NCBI GenBank assembly: GCA_030141605.1
Contig: JAQGDQ010000151.1
Location: 1-64,000 of the forward strand
Length of the DNA stretch: 64,000 nt
Direction of reading: 5' to 3'
Source of the DNA: Tubiluchus corallicola
Taxonomy: Eukaryota > Priapulida > Priapulimorpha > Priapulimorphida > Tubiluchidae
Shown piece by piece: positions 12,403 through 23,791 of the stretch. The position numbers and the translations under genes were made by a program. A model generated the notes under the pieces. It saw only the letters and a list, made by a program, of their open reading frames with translations, was not told the DNA's origin and did not search any database. Position 1 is the first letter of the stretch. Each line of letters starts with the position of its first letter.

Positions 12403-15400
12403 GTAATATACTCACTCTCAAGTTAACATACATACTCACTCTAGTGTTGTTTTACAATACTCTTATAATGTTTAAGCATAATTATAAACATAAATGTTAT
12501 GCATATTTTTTTAATCTCGTTTGGTGCAAAAACACTGGTGCCTTAAACAAACTGTGAAAGTCATGTATGAAGTTGTCGTTAAACACTTTGCAGAAAACGA
12601 ATGAACACCATATTACATATCTGCACAAAAACTGAAACACGTTTATTATACTAAATACACAGTAAAATACACAAGTAAAATGAAGATCACGACTGCTGCA
12701 CTGAGAGAGTGACAGAGAGACAGTGTGTAGCACGACTGCACTGCACTGATCACTAAGATTTAGACAGTGGCTAGAAGTGAAATCCAGCCAGTATATATAG
12801 GTAGAGAACTATGCAAAAACTTGGCTTCACATATCCCATTACAGTAAAAATAGGGGAGATCCAGTGAGTATGCATATTCACTGGACCGAGCAATTTTACT
12901 AAGGGTGAGTTTAACTAGTAAAATGTTAAAGTGACTAATCAATAGATGGCAGCACCTAAAATATACAGTTACAACTTTCACACAAACATCACATTTGTAT
13001 GTTTCTGGAAGACGATAACACATTCAGAAACCGTTTATCAAGGATACCTCAAAAACACCCAAAAACTTACTAGCAAAGCCCCGCAAAACTTTTTGCGGTA
13101 TCTATCTATTTCTATTTTTTGAATGTGTCTATTTCAAAGAATAATTGCATCATCATCATTTTCCTCATCACTCATTTTCAATTTCAACTAGGATGATGGT
13201 GAACAACATATAGGAACAAGACTTGCTTAATCGACCGACTTAATCGCATAATCATTAACGTTGAAAACAAAAACTCTTAGTCTATTAGGGTGCAACGCCA
13301 GCGTAATTTTCCCAACGTAAACTGCTATTTTCAAAACTGTTCGTTAAGATAGAGAAAAAAAAACGAACAGACAACACAAACTCTTAATACTGATTTAATA
13401 CCGAACTAATCAAAGATTTCAAAAACTGATAAAAAAGCTCATATAACAAATATATTCACTAACCTTGTGAAGTAATTACATTGATTAATTCTTAAAAGAA
13501 TTGAAAATTGAAGTAAAATTACAGATGTTCCCAATTAAGGTAACTAAAATGTCAATACTATACACGTACAGTTTGGCCTGTCAAGCTTTTAGGCTCAAAC
13601 TGTATGCATCAAAATTATTCTGTAATGTCATTTGCACATGTATATGCTGCATAAGAATCTTTTTTGTAATTTCTGGATAATATTGCTTTTATATATATAT
13701 ATATTTACTTCGGCGGAACATTATCTGTATTTTTATTATAACTGTAAGATGCAGTGTGGAAATAAATAAACTTTAAAAAATTAACTTAAAAAACAAACTT
13801 ATATACAACTTTGCTTTGATATTATCATTTTTTTTGTATTCTCGCACTTTAAATTTTATCAATGCACAAATAATTCTTACAAATCCAGTCTATTTGGTAC
13901 TCGCTCTACTCTTAAAGATCTGCGAAGTTTCGTTCACAAACGATGAGGCCTTTTTGCCAGGAGATGTGGTGATGCCACAATAGGAATAATTCCAGTCATT
14001 GAATCAATAATAGTCATTGAATGCAGCAGTTCGTGCATTATTTTTCATTTCAGTAGTCTAACATTGTCTACTAAATTTTTTGCTTACTTGAATACCAAAA
14101 TAAAAGTCTAATCCAGCAGTTTGAGGAAGGGGTTGAAGCCTTGCAGACCAGGAACTTGGGCCTATGCAGAGGTATTTTAGATATTGTGGTTTATCTGAAG
14201 TTTGTTCTGCATTTTGCACACTAGCAGCCGATAATAATTATGTACATCCATTTTGAAGTCAGACATTACTGAGGAATATGTGTAAAGCAAACAGTTTATA
14301 AGAATTTCTATTTAGAACTAACTGTTGCATGGGACATATTTTGTTTGGAGCCACAAATGAGCTGCTGTGTTTAGGTTATGACAAGGTATCTTTTATAAGA
14401 ATTAATTAATCAGGTTATAGATGTTTTGATAAGCAATTGTTTAAGCCGTTAGCGTTAATATTGTTTAATTCATATGTTAGTTTCGGTTTACAAACATTTT
14501 AAGTGCATGTTTAATCTATCATTTCTGACTTAATTATTTGCGCGCTATGCAGCAAGTAATCGTAGGCATTATGCAGGATAACGCCTGTTTTACCAATTCA
14601 TTTGGAAGAATTAGATTTATACGATAAACTAATAAAATTTAATCATGGTCCATTCAGTGCGCTTTTATTACTTGCTTTGTGCTAGCTTGTAAAACACAAG
14701 CGGCGGCACGTACCTAATATTAATAGGTGCTGCTTCAAAAAATTTCAGCTATTGTTTTAATACTGTGTAAAACGAACCAAATATATATTATTTTAATGTT
14801 ATAATTTACAATTGTAATTTAAATAAACAAACATACGAAATTTCATACACAAACTTGATAAAATCTTAAACAAAAAACATTTTTTGCTCACTAATAGCTT
14901 AAATTGTCGCAATTCAAGCTTGATCCACTCACGGTACTACAAACAACGAACTATGTGAGCGACAGCACTGCCAAACATTACGTTGCTGGAGTGCACTATG
15001 CTGGTTCCGTAGAGGTATAAAGAAGTAACTAAAGAAAAGGTATAATTTTAAATATCGATAATAACGTGTGAAAATAATGCAGTTCCACAATACCTATACA
15101 TGAGCCCCCACTGGAACTCAGTTCAACTTTAAGCCATACTACCATGGAAGGGCACCCATCGGAAAAAGAGTCGTATGTCTTGCTGAAATGCAATACAGCT
15201 TATAATAAAACTGCTTTTACTGTTTAGACAAAATTACGTGTTGCTTCACTTTGGAAGATCACGAGATCTGATTTACTCTAATGACTTGGTAGGTGCAGCT
15301 TGTAAGGCTTCTCACACATTCGTTAGGACTGTATTACTTAGCAACAGAAAGATGGGTTGTACAAATGGAATCTGAATTCAATTTTCTGCACTTTTCTACC

Positions 15401-16314
15401 CTTTTTTATTTTTTATTTTTAGTACGTGTTTTTGAAAAGCTAGATAGTATTTGGAGAGATGTTTAACTTTCTTCTAGGTTGTCATTCTTCTAAGCCGCAC
15501 TTGGTGGGGTGTGAGCATTGAGGAGATCCGCCAAATTGGCAAGACTAGCTGTGTTGTTAAGAGTGCACCACTTTTCTTAGTTTTTCCTTTTTCTATCACC
15601 ACAATTATTTATTCTGTGCATACTTGAATAGACATTAGTTCTTTGGCAAGGAATGGGTTAATTTTTAGCACACTATAAGAGAGTAAATTTGCAATAAAAA
15701 TTTTCCATAATGTTGCTTACCAGATCTAAATTGCATCAATTTTCCTTAAAGTGTCAAAATCCGGAATAATGGTATGACATTATTTCTCGAATATTCTCAA
15801 ATCAAGTAATGTGCCTTCCTCAACAAGCCTTGTGTGATCTCTTTCTCTTATAACTGTAGAGGCCTATTCCTGACCGACAGCGTGACTAACATGACTATAA
15901 GAGAGACATTCATCTCCGTCTTTCATGTTTTGTCATTTCTCGGTTTCATTTTCCGCAACTGTCATGCTCAAAAATGACTGATGCTGTCTAGCAGGACTTT
16001 TTGGCAGTAAGTGCCTGGTTATACTTGGGCTGATTTCCATGGAGTTTAATGTGAATATTTTAATTCTTGTATCCACTTGCTTTGGACACAACGGTAGCCC
16101 TAGTCAGCCTTGTGTCAGCCAAACGAAAATTTCTGATTCATTCAATTAGAACACTAAAATGGACTCTGAACTATCTGTTCTGTTTTGTTATTTAAATTAA
16201 TGAAGAAAAATAATCTTCTTATACAGTTCTTGACCACGCGTATTAAGATAAAATTCATCAATAATAAAATAATGTATTAGATTGCCTAATTTGTCTTACC
16301 TAAATTTCTTTTAG
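12403..16314 (+). other. Intron of the GT49-like gene (~3.9 kb)
   Basis: It is bounded by a GT donor at 12403 and a TTTCTTTTAG acceptor ending at 16314. It contains no recognised gene. It does hold a short (TA)n tract near 13693-13706 and general AT-rich sequence. Confidence 0.7.
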
Positions 16315-16441
16315 AAAAATTGTGAAAAATGCCACTTGATTCCTTATGAGAACCTGTGGATGATTGGTGGTACGGAAGAAGACCTTACAGAATTCTATAT
16401 AACAAAGTGGATTCCACCCTACTGGGAGCCAGTCTACATAG
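16315..16441 (+). CDS. GT49 glycosyltransferase (B4GAT1/LARGE-like), exon 2
   Basis: This 127-base exon starts in phase 0, exactly matching the end of exon 1 at 12402. It continues the GT49 domain with NCEKCHLIPYENLWM and TEFYITKWIPPYWEPVYI. In the family this region, with its paired cysteines and tryptophans, leads to the second half of the catalytic domain. It ends at the donor ATAG|GTACTG in phase 1. The remaining C-terminal exons were not found before the retrotransposon at 18951. They may lie beyond it or may have been lost. Confidence 0.75.
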
Positions 16442-18950
16442 GTACTGAAATTCAGAATCGTATATATTTAGTACAGTTATAGCACCTGAATCGCATAAAG
16501 ATTTAATACCATGGGTCCAGTGGCGTCGTGCAATAGTAGGGGCTCGCCCCCCCCCAATTTTTTAGAAAATGTCAAAAATTTGAAGGGTGTCAGCGGCTCG
16601 TAATGAGACCAAAAAGATGTAAAATTGAGATAAAATGGGAATTCGTTTGAATTTCTTCAAATAGATGGCGTTGACGCAAATTTCACGCACGCGCCGTAGT
16701 TTCGCGACACCGCCACGTTTGAAATGCGTTTGCGACAAATTATTTAAATTTTCTGTGAAACTTTTGCCATTCTTTCGAGAGAGAAACATGAGAACTCGAC
16801 GGCAAACGGTAAGCAAATTTATTTCCGACTTTTTGACACACAATAGCGGGCCACCGCTCCATAAATGCGAACAGTATGAGCGTTTCGGTACAGTAGCCCA
16901 ATAATATTTTTTATCATTAAAGTTTGTCGCCGAGTTAAATTATTCTGACTGTTAATACGTGCCTGACCAGATGGTTTACCTGAAAGGCAGGATGTAGTTA
17001 AGAACGCTTCCGCGAGAAGACCATGCAAAATCGAAAAATTCCGGCACAAGGTTAGGTAAACCGATTCAGACCAAAGTTCGGGTATGAGGTCCACTAGTCA
17101 CTAGTATTCACTATGTGAATCCGCTTGGCTCAACTCCTCATAGTAGCAGAGGTACGGCATAGGCCGATTTTCATGAAAAAATGCCTATTTTTCGCTATTT
17201 TTTACTCATATTTGAAGAATTAGCCATGCAGCAACCACTGAGTTTTAATAGTTCTGATTCTGCACAGAACCCCCCTCTTTCGGCTCTACTGGAGGTCTTT
17301 AAGTTCGCATTATGCACAAGATGCAAATACTCAGTCATTTCAAAGTCTTATATCTCACCCACTGCGGGGGCGGGGACAAAAATATCGATATGTATGTGAA
17401 TAGAGCATCCCATCTCACTATGCTGCAGTGACAATTTCGATGGAGCGAATTTCCACCAGAGCAGTATTGTAAATGACCCCTGAAAGAGGCATAAATCAGG
17501 GTGAAAATATAGGTAACAACGTTCATCAGAAAGCTTCGTGTAGGTAAACATGAGTTGTCAAAATACTTCAAAACATCACAAATATTCATCTTTGGCAACT
17601 AGGGGCCTGTCCAGCAAATTGGCTAAACTACTGACAGGATTGGACTCCAGCATTCAAGATGGCGGCCACTGCTGAACTAAAATGTTCGTTTTCTGGGCTG
17701 TTTACCAGCGTTAAATGCGGCATTGTGACTAGTTATCCGCACGAAATGAGTATTGTGAATCTATTAACCTGTACTAAAGACACTAGACCACATTTAGAGC
17801 GCTTCCATCTTCAAACAAATGAAATATCTACGGAATGGAAATTGCTTCTTGCAAGGACTGGAAAATGTTTTATGTACTGTTTATTTTCTATGCTTTGTAG
17901 ATGTTATGTACAGGTTATTACCTCGTTATTATTCATTGTCTTACATAGGCGTACAAACCAGGACACAAAGAAAATTGCCCTAAATCTGAGCGAATGCCCA
18001 AAAAATATGGGACAAACTTCCCCACAAAATATCATTTGTCCGGTGTTTTTTGACTGTAAAACATCGAAAATTTTTGTGCCATTGGCGCAATCATTCAATC
18101 GCACTATTATCAATTTTTTGTCAGAAGTATCGATTTTATGCCACAAATAAATTTTGGGCGAAGAAAAATTTTCTGAGCTAACTATCACCGCCATCCCCCT
18201 AGAAGCGGCCCATACGCTTATATTGTCTCATGTTTAGACAGTAAGATTTTCGCTTTATCACTTTCCCCATGATATATTTGTCTATATTTCTGTATCTATC
18301 TTCTAGTGCTAATCTACCTGCATCGATAATTCTTTCTCTATTATTTAGATATTATGGTATTGATTACCTGTACTACTCTTCAGTGATAGGATTATGCTGC
18401 TACAATAGGAACAGTATTTTGGACTTAGAGAAATTAATTCTGACTGAGTTTTGTAGTTTTTCATTTTTGTACTGATATTCATAATCTTTTATGTATAGCC
18501 ATGAAGCTTATTCATATAAAAAGTATAAAAAATTAATGGATTTCTATTTTATATGTGTATACCGAATGTGGTCAGATTTTTTCGCTAGCAATGACTCTCA
18601 ATCTTAACAATTGATACTTCTTTTATAATAGAGGGCTTATTGTTTATTCTTTCCTGGTATTCATTAGCGATTCAGTGTGTAGACAATGCCCTGAATCAGA
18701 GTCAGTCGGACTCGGTACTAGGGTCATGCATGATGTCCTGTCCTGAAATCCATCAGAAGAGACAATTATTTATATTTGTAGTCATATGAAAATTCCGACC
18801 TAACTAAACCAATTTAAGATGAAATTCGCAAATTTCTAGCAATTTCCATGGCAAAGGAATCTACTGCTACTAGGAAATTAGAGCACTAGTCACAGAAAAT
18901 GCAGGTTAAACGTGGCTAAATGTCTACTGTCATATATGACCTGAGCCAAG
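16442..18950. other. Probable intron/intergenic DNA with an unassigned open frame
   Basis: No recognisable gene was seen. An open frame of 163 codons at 17659-18150 starts with MAATAELKC but resembles nothing I know, and its antisense is also partly open. Near 16516 a CAGTGGCGTCGTGC segment with a poly-C run looks like the end of a hAT-type element, but no partner end was found. The stretch may be the next intron of the GT49-like gene. Confidence 0.35.
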
Positions 18951-19344
18951 TGTTAAGGCCAGGGTGAACCTGACTTAATAAATTTTAATTTTGTAGCAAA
19001 GGTGGCTCCATCTAGTTAGAAAAAGTGTGGGCACTGACCTAGTTATGTTTGTCATTATGCTGTTCGGTTGAATTAGTGAACATGTCTTGTACAAGCTAGT
19101 GAAATTTTTCATTTAGATGTATGCCGCAACGATGTAAGTTTACTTCTATTAATTTTTATTTTTATTTTGATTTATTCATTGATTCATTATTCATTAACAA
19201 TCTAACTAAATTAGCCAATGTTAGTCACCTTTACCTTTCTATTTTTTGTTTTGAAATTTTGCAGAAATAAAGATCAGTGGTTTACATGAAATTCACCTGA
19301 GACTTTTGAAGATTTGTTATAAATTCCTCTCAGAGACACTAACA
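18951..19344 (+). repeat. 5' LTR of the glycogenin-bearing BEL/Pao element
   Basis: It is 394 bp, starting TGTTAAGGCC and ending CTAACA. It aligns over its length with 28258-28603. It contains an AATAAA (19265-19270) in a block shared with the 3' copy (GCAGAAATAAAGATCAGTGG). About 45 bases near its right end (after GTGGTTTA) are missing from the 3' LTR. Confidence 0.85.
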
Positions 19345-20062
19345 TTTATTTATCGGCAAAATATCTACATGAGAAGTGTGCTATGAATGCAATAAAACTA
19401 TTTCGCCAAGCTGGGACACGGGCCGCCATTGCGAGGCTTCAAGGTCGCACGTACACTCACCTGGTTTACCTTGCTGCAAGTTGGAATTATTGATCGCCGC
19501 CTAGAGAAGCCAACGCGGGGTCAACTAGAGAACTTCCTATCTTCCACCTTGCTGCTAAAGTTAACTACTGGACAGGCAAGAACTAAAATAATTATGAACT
19601 GAGTTAGATATTTCCCACTAAATATTAAAGTGAGAAATTAGTGAATGAACTCTGTGGTGAAAGCTGGGAAAACGATTTCAAACACTTGTTCAAATGTTTA
19701 CCTCACAGTTTATGGCCTATAATGTTATTGAATGCTTGCTCTTACGCCTATTATAGCTAGTTTTGTATTGATCAGCTGTTTTAATGTTGTTGTCCGCTTT
19801 AGTTATTCTGCAGTACGTGGCCCAGATAAAATTTCTCCTATCCATGTTAAACGTGTGAAAATACCGTTATACAGCAACAGATATACCGAAAAATAGGTTG
19901 ACAACTACAGTTACTAAATTGCACTTTCGTATAGGAGTTACAATATTTACTGGTGCACAATTACAGTTTGTAATTTTGAGTGTTGTACTTAATTTATGAT
20001 AATACTTCTCTTATTGATTTGCCAATAATTTTGCCAAATTATAGCAAATTAACAGGTACAAC
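19345..20062 (+). other. Untranslated leader of the BEL/Pao element
   Basis: This roughly 0.7-kb stretch lies between the 5' LTR and the first ATG of the long ORF. No coding sequence was recognised. A primer-binding site should lie at its left end, but the bases after the LTR (TTTATTTATCGGC) do not start with the TGG expected of one. Confidence 0.5.
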
Positions 20063-23000
20063 ATGGATGATCTGGAAAAGAAAACTGTAAAAGAATTAAG
20101 AGAAATTCTCAAAGAAAAGGGGTTGTCCACGGCAGGCCTAAAAGAGCAGCTCATCTCACGCCTTAGAAATGCGATGGCCCAAGGAGAAAGTGACAGTGAG
20201 CAGGCAGCTTCTAGCCTTAAAAGTGCACGTAATGCTCAGAGTGTCAAGACAGTTGCTCATTCAGCTGCTTCATCTGCGTCAGTGCGGCTGGCAGCTGCCG
20301 AAGCCAAAAAACCATCCCTCCTGATACAAAGGCAAGCTTTGGTTGATCAAGCAAAGCTTGAAGAAGAGGAACTTAAGCTTGAACAAATGAAGAAAAATCT
20401 TGATTTAGAGAGGAAGCGGCTTGAGATTGACAGAAAGGTCCAAGAAGCAGAGGCACATGCTGCAATCTATGCTCAATTTGAGGAAGCACGCTCCAAGCGC
20501 AGCGACACCTTTGGTAAGGAAAAGGTCACTGACTGGGTAAATCGCGTTAAAGGCAAAGATAACGCAATATTGGATCAAGTATATGTAACTCTAGCTACTA
20601 ATGACACATATGCTAAGAGCGCTTTGGTATTAGCACAAACTCTTAAGGATAGTGGTACACGACGTAGTTTAGTCATTATGGTCACACAGAAGGGTGTATC
20701 ACCTGCTTTAGTTACTTTACTTCAGGATGTTTTTGACGAAGTTGAGGAAATTGAAGAATGGCGGAGTGGTGACAATGACGCAGTCCTCCTCCAGCAGCAC
20801 CCAGAATTAGAGGTTACATATTCGAAACTCTACTGCTGGTCTCTAACACGTTATAATAAAGGAGTGTTTATGGAATCTGATACTATTGTGTTACAAAATA
20901 TTGATGAACTTTTCCAAAATGAAGAGTTTGCAGCAGCTCCAGATGTGGGATGGCCAGATCTCTTTAATAGTGGAGTATTTGTCTTTAAACCTAGTATGGG
21001 TACATACAGACAATTGATATCCTTCGCTGCTTCACACTCCAGCTTTGATGGAGGTGATCAAGGCTTGCTCAATAAATTCTTTTCTTCCTGGACACGCCTT
21101 TCATTCGTTTATAACGTGACAACCGCCAGTACATACGGTTACTTTTTAACCCTGTCTGAGTTCAGGGACCGCTTGAAAGTTATTCACTTTATAGGTGACA
21201 TAAAGCCATGGCATTACAGCTATGACGAAAGAACTGGAGCTATTGTCTATTCATATGGGCAGGGATATGCGCATAAAGAAGAGTACGTAAGAAGATGGTG
21301 GAAAATCTTTTCCGTAAAAGTCAAACCTTTTCTTTCTAGTTATGCTCATGAAGAGGTCCTGCTATCCATGAACCCGCATGCAACTGAATATAAGCCAGAA
21401 CCAAAAGCTGAATTTGATTCAGTTGAAAGGGCTTCAGCTCCTAGATGTTATAGATGCTGTGACCCTCAGATGCATGCATACCCTGAAACAACACCAAGGT
21501 TTGATGTAAGACCACATCAAACATATAATGTAAGCAGTCCACAGATGGAAAGAACTCCGCTGATGATAAGGCAGCCTCATACCGGCACAGCGTCTCCATT
21601 AACTTACAATTTTCCATTACCAAGCATAGAATTACCAGTGTTTAATGGAAATGAGTTGGATTACACCCGCTTTATAAGAAGATTTGAAACGACAGTGGAG
21701 AACTACACTACTGACAGTGTTGCACGATTGGCACTATTGGTACAGTTCTGTAGTGAAAAAGTAAGAAAGTACATTGATTGTTGCCTTAACATGGAGCCAA
21801 ACATTGGATATGAACGAGCCAAACAAATGTTAAAAGAAAGATACGGTGATGAGTTTATTATAACGCAAGCTTGGATAAGGAAAATCACAGAGTTCAAGAT
21901 CATTAAGGCATCGGAACCAGAAGTGCTCAGGGATTATGCAGACACTCTAAGATGTTGTTTTAAATCTCTTGCTGCTATGGGTCACCTGGCTGAAATCAAC
22001 ACTCAGGGAAATTTGGCAAAAATTATTGACAAGCTCCCAGTGCACCAACATGCTACCTGGAGGAAAGAGGTGTATAAAATTCGTGCATCAGGCAAAGAAC
22101 CACGTATCACAGACGTTGTCAAATTTGTTGAGATGATAGCCAAAGTGGAGAATGACCATATATATCGAAGGAAGTCACAGGAGATACCAGAGCGTTCCAA
22201 AACAAAACTAAGGTATAATCCTGTGAGAAATTTTGCAAGTTCTAGCAGTCTTCCACAACGTGAAGATGTTGATCAAAGTCAACAGAAGCAATTTCCTTGC
22301 AAGTTGTGTGAACGGTTCCATTCACTTCAGGCATGTCCCAAGTTTAAGCACTTGTCAATAAGTGAACGACAGGAGATTGTAAAACAACACAGCTTGTGCT
22401 TTAATTGTCTTAAACCAAACCACACAAGCCGTGCTTGCAGATCAACAAGACGGTGTGATGTTTGTAAACGAAAACACTCCGTTTTCCTGCACCTTAGGTC
22501 AGAAGAGCAGTGTAAGAAGTTGCAGGGTGGTCAAAAGACTGAAGTGCCAAAGGCTCCCGTTCCAGTACCTTCTGTAAAAGAAGAAAGCACAACTCCACAT
22601 CAGCGCTTTGAAAAGCCAGGCTCAAATGCTCAAAGTGGATACATCGACATTGATGCTAATCCAGGAAAGGGTACAGCTTTGCCCATATTGCCAGTGTTGG
22701 TGAATATTCCCGGAAAGCAACCAATTAAGACATTAGCACTTTTAGATAACGGCTCTACCAACACATTTTGTTCTGAGAAACTGTACCAAGAGCTTGGCAT
22801 TAAAGGAAGAAATGATTTCCTGTCTTTGACAACACTTCAGGGAAAAGAATCTAAGACCCCTACCAAGATCGTTAGATTACAGGTCATGCCATGCGATGGA
22901 TCAAACTGCATCAATTTGCCAATTGTTTTTACTAGACCCTCATTAATGATGGATGCTGAATCTCTGCCAGATGTCAAACACATTGAAAGATGGCCTCACT

Positions 23001-23791
23001 TGCAAGATATTGACCTGCCATGTAAGGATAATCTTCACCTAGACTTAGGTCTACTAATTGGACAAGATAACCCCGATGCATTAGCTCCTATTGAGTTCAG
23101 ACGTGGACCTCTGAGTGCACCTTGGGCTACCAAAACGAGATTAGGTTGGACTTTGAATGGACCAGTTGGTTCTAATAAACGGAAAACCATCTGGTGTAAC
23201 TCTATTCAGACTGGTAGCGATGACCTGGAAGAACTAGTGGAGAGGTTTTGGAAGCTAGAATCTTATACAGATGAGACTAAATTTTCGATTGAAGATAAAA
23301 GGGCCTTAAAGATTTGGGAGGACTCTGCTGTTCTGATGCCAGATGGTCATTATCAAATGAATATCCCATTTAGGTCAGAGAACCCTCAACTGCCAGATAA
23401 TTTAGTCATGGCTGAAACACGTCTTGAGAATTTGCGCAAAAGGCTTCAACGAGACAAAGTTCTTCGTGAAAAGTATACACAAGAAATTACCACGCTGTTG
23501 GACAGTGGGCATGCTGAACCAGTCGAAAATAACGACATTGGAATACCCGGAAAGGTGTGGTATCTACCCCACTTTGCAGTTCACCAAGAATCTCGTCCAG
23601 AAAAAACCAGAGTTGTGTTTGATTGTCGAGCCAGTTTTGCAGGAACTACATTGAACAAGGTTGTTCTACAAGGACCTGACTTTACAAATAAGCTGCTGGG
23701 TGTATTGTTAAGATTCAGAGAAAATCCAATAGCAGTCACAGCAGATATACAGAAGATGTTTTATCAGGTGAGGATTCCTATGGTGGCCTGA
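20063..23791 (+). CDS. Gag-glycogenin-protease-RT polyprotein of the BEL/Pao element
   Basis: This single open frame has 1242 codons. Domains in order: a SAP motif (residues about 7-36); a charged coiled coil (about 92-146); a complete glycogenin-type GT8 domain (171-430); a BEL-type Gag domain (about 518-705, starting LPSIELPVFNGNELDY); zinc knuckles with Cys/His clusters (CKLCERFH at 746, CFNCLKPNHTSRAC at 779, CDVCKRKH at 798); an aspartic protease (LALLDNGSTNTFCS, 891-904, with DNG where DSG or DTG is common); and the N-terminal third of RT (VVFDCRASF at 1184, [10 protein letters not shown] at 1226, with the first catalytic Asp). It ends prematurely because 29 bp are missing compared with the second RT copy, which shifts the frame into a stop. 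The start is the first in-frame ATG directly before the SAP motif. Confidence 0.88.
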   Translation: MDDLEKKTVKELREILKEKGLSTAGLKEQLISRLRNAMAQGESDSEQAASSLKSARNAQSVKTVAHSAASSASVRLAAAEAKKPSLLIQRQALVDQAKLEEEELKLEQMKKNLDLERKRLEIDRKVQEAEAHAAIYAQFEEARSKRSDTFGKEKVTDWVNRVKGKDNAILDQVYVTLATNDTYAKSALVLAQTLKDSGTRRSLVIMVTQKGVSPALVTLLQDVFDEVEEIEEWRSGDNDAVLLQQHPELEVTYSKLYCWSLTRYNKGVFMESDTIVLQNIDELFQNEEFAAAPDVGWPDLFNSGVFVFKPSMGTYRQLISFAASHSSFDGGDQGLLNKFFSSWTRLSFVYNVTTASTYGYFLTLSEFRDRLKVIHFIGDIKPWHYSYDERTGAIVYSYGQGYAHKEEYVRRWWKIFSVKVKPFLSSYAHEEVLLSMNPHATEYKPEPKAEFDSVERASAPRCYRCCDPQMHAYPETTPRFDVRPHQTYNVSSPQMERTPLMIRQPHTGTASPLTYNFPLPSIELPVFNGNELDYTRFIRRFETTVENYTTDSVARLALLVQFCSEKVRKYIDCCLNMEPNIGYERAKQMLKERYGDEFIITQAWIRKITEFKIIKASEPEVLRDYADTLRCCFKSLAAMGHLAEINTQGNLAKIIDKLPVHQHATWRKEVYKIRASGKEPRITDVVKFVEMIAKVENDHIYRRKSQEIPERSKTKLRYNPVRNFASSSSLPQREDVDQSQQKQFPCKLCERFHSLQACPKFKHLSISERQEIVKQHSLCFNCLKPNHTSRACRSTRRCDVCKRKHSVFLHLRSEEQCKKLQGGQKTEVPKAPVPVPSVKEESTTPHQRFEKPGSNAQSGYIDIDANPGKGTALPILPVLVNIPGKQPIKTLALLDNGSTNTFCSEKLYQELGIKGRNDFLSLTTLQGKESKTPTKIVRLQVMPCDGSNCINLPIVFTRPSLMMDAESLPDVKHIERWPHLQDIDLPCKDNLHLDLGLLIGQDNPDALAPIEFRRGPLSAPWATKTRLGWTLNGPVGSNKRKTIWCNSIQTGSDDLEELVERFWKLESYTDETKFSIEDKRALKIWEDSAVLMPDGHYQMNIPFRSENPQLPDNLVMAETRLENLRKRLQRDKVLREKYTQEITTLLDSGHAEPVENNDIGIPGKVWYLPHFAVHQESRPEKTRVVFDCRASFAGTTLNKVVLQGPDFTNKLLGVLLRFRENPIAVTADIQKMFYQVRIPMVA
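20573..21352 (+). other. Captured glycogenin (GT8) domain within the Gag ORF
   Basis: Residues 171-430 align along the whole catalytic core of animal glycogenin, the self-glucosylating primer of glycogen synthesis. Blocks include DQVYVTLATNDTYAKSALVL, TYSKLYCWSLTRYNKGVFM, AAPDVGWPDLFNSGVFVF, SSFDGGDQGLLNKFFSSW, VIHFIGDIKPWHY and WWKIFSVKVKP. The acidic pair of FDGGDQG is kept, and a tyrosine (358, in STYGYF) sits at the position of the self-glucosylated Tyr195 of human GYG1. The metal-binding DxD is ESD (271-273), so its first Asp is Glu. A few residues are missing after FFSSW. The C-terminal glycogen-synthase-binding tail of glycogenin is absent. There are no introns. Activity is uncertain. 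Confidence 0.88.

Noticed and set aside
12497-13023. Minus-strand open frames inside the GT49-like intron
   Set aside because: Cys/Phe/Leu-rich translation typical of AT-rich non-coding DNA, with no motif.
16510-16560. CAGTGGCGTCGTGC plus poly-C looking like a hAT transposon end
   Set aside because: No inverted partner or 8-bp target duplication was found within the next 2.4 kb.
20063-23791. Reading the long ORF as a host glycogenin gene hit by a transposon rather than a captured domain
   Set aside because: SAP, coiled-coil, Gag, zinc knuckles, protease and RT flank the domain in a single frame between LTRs. There are no introns and no host-like N- or C-terminus.
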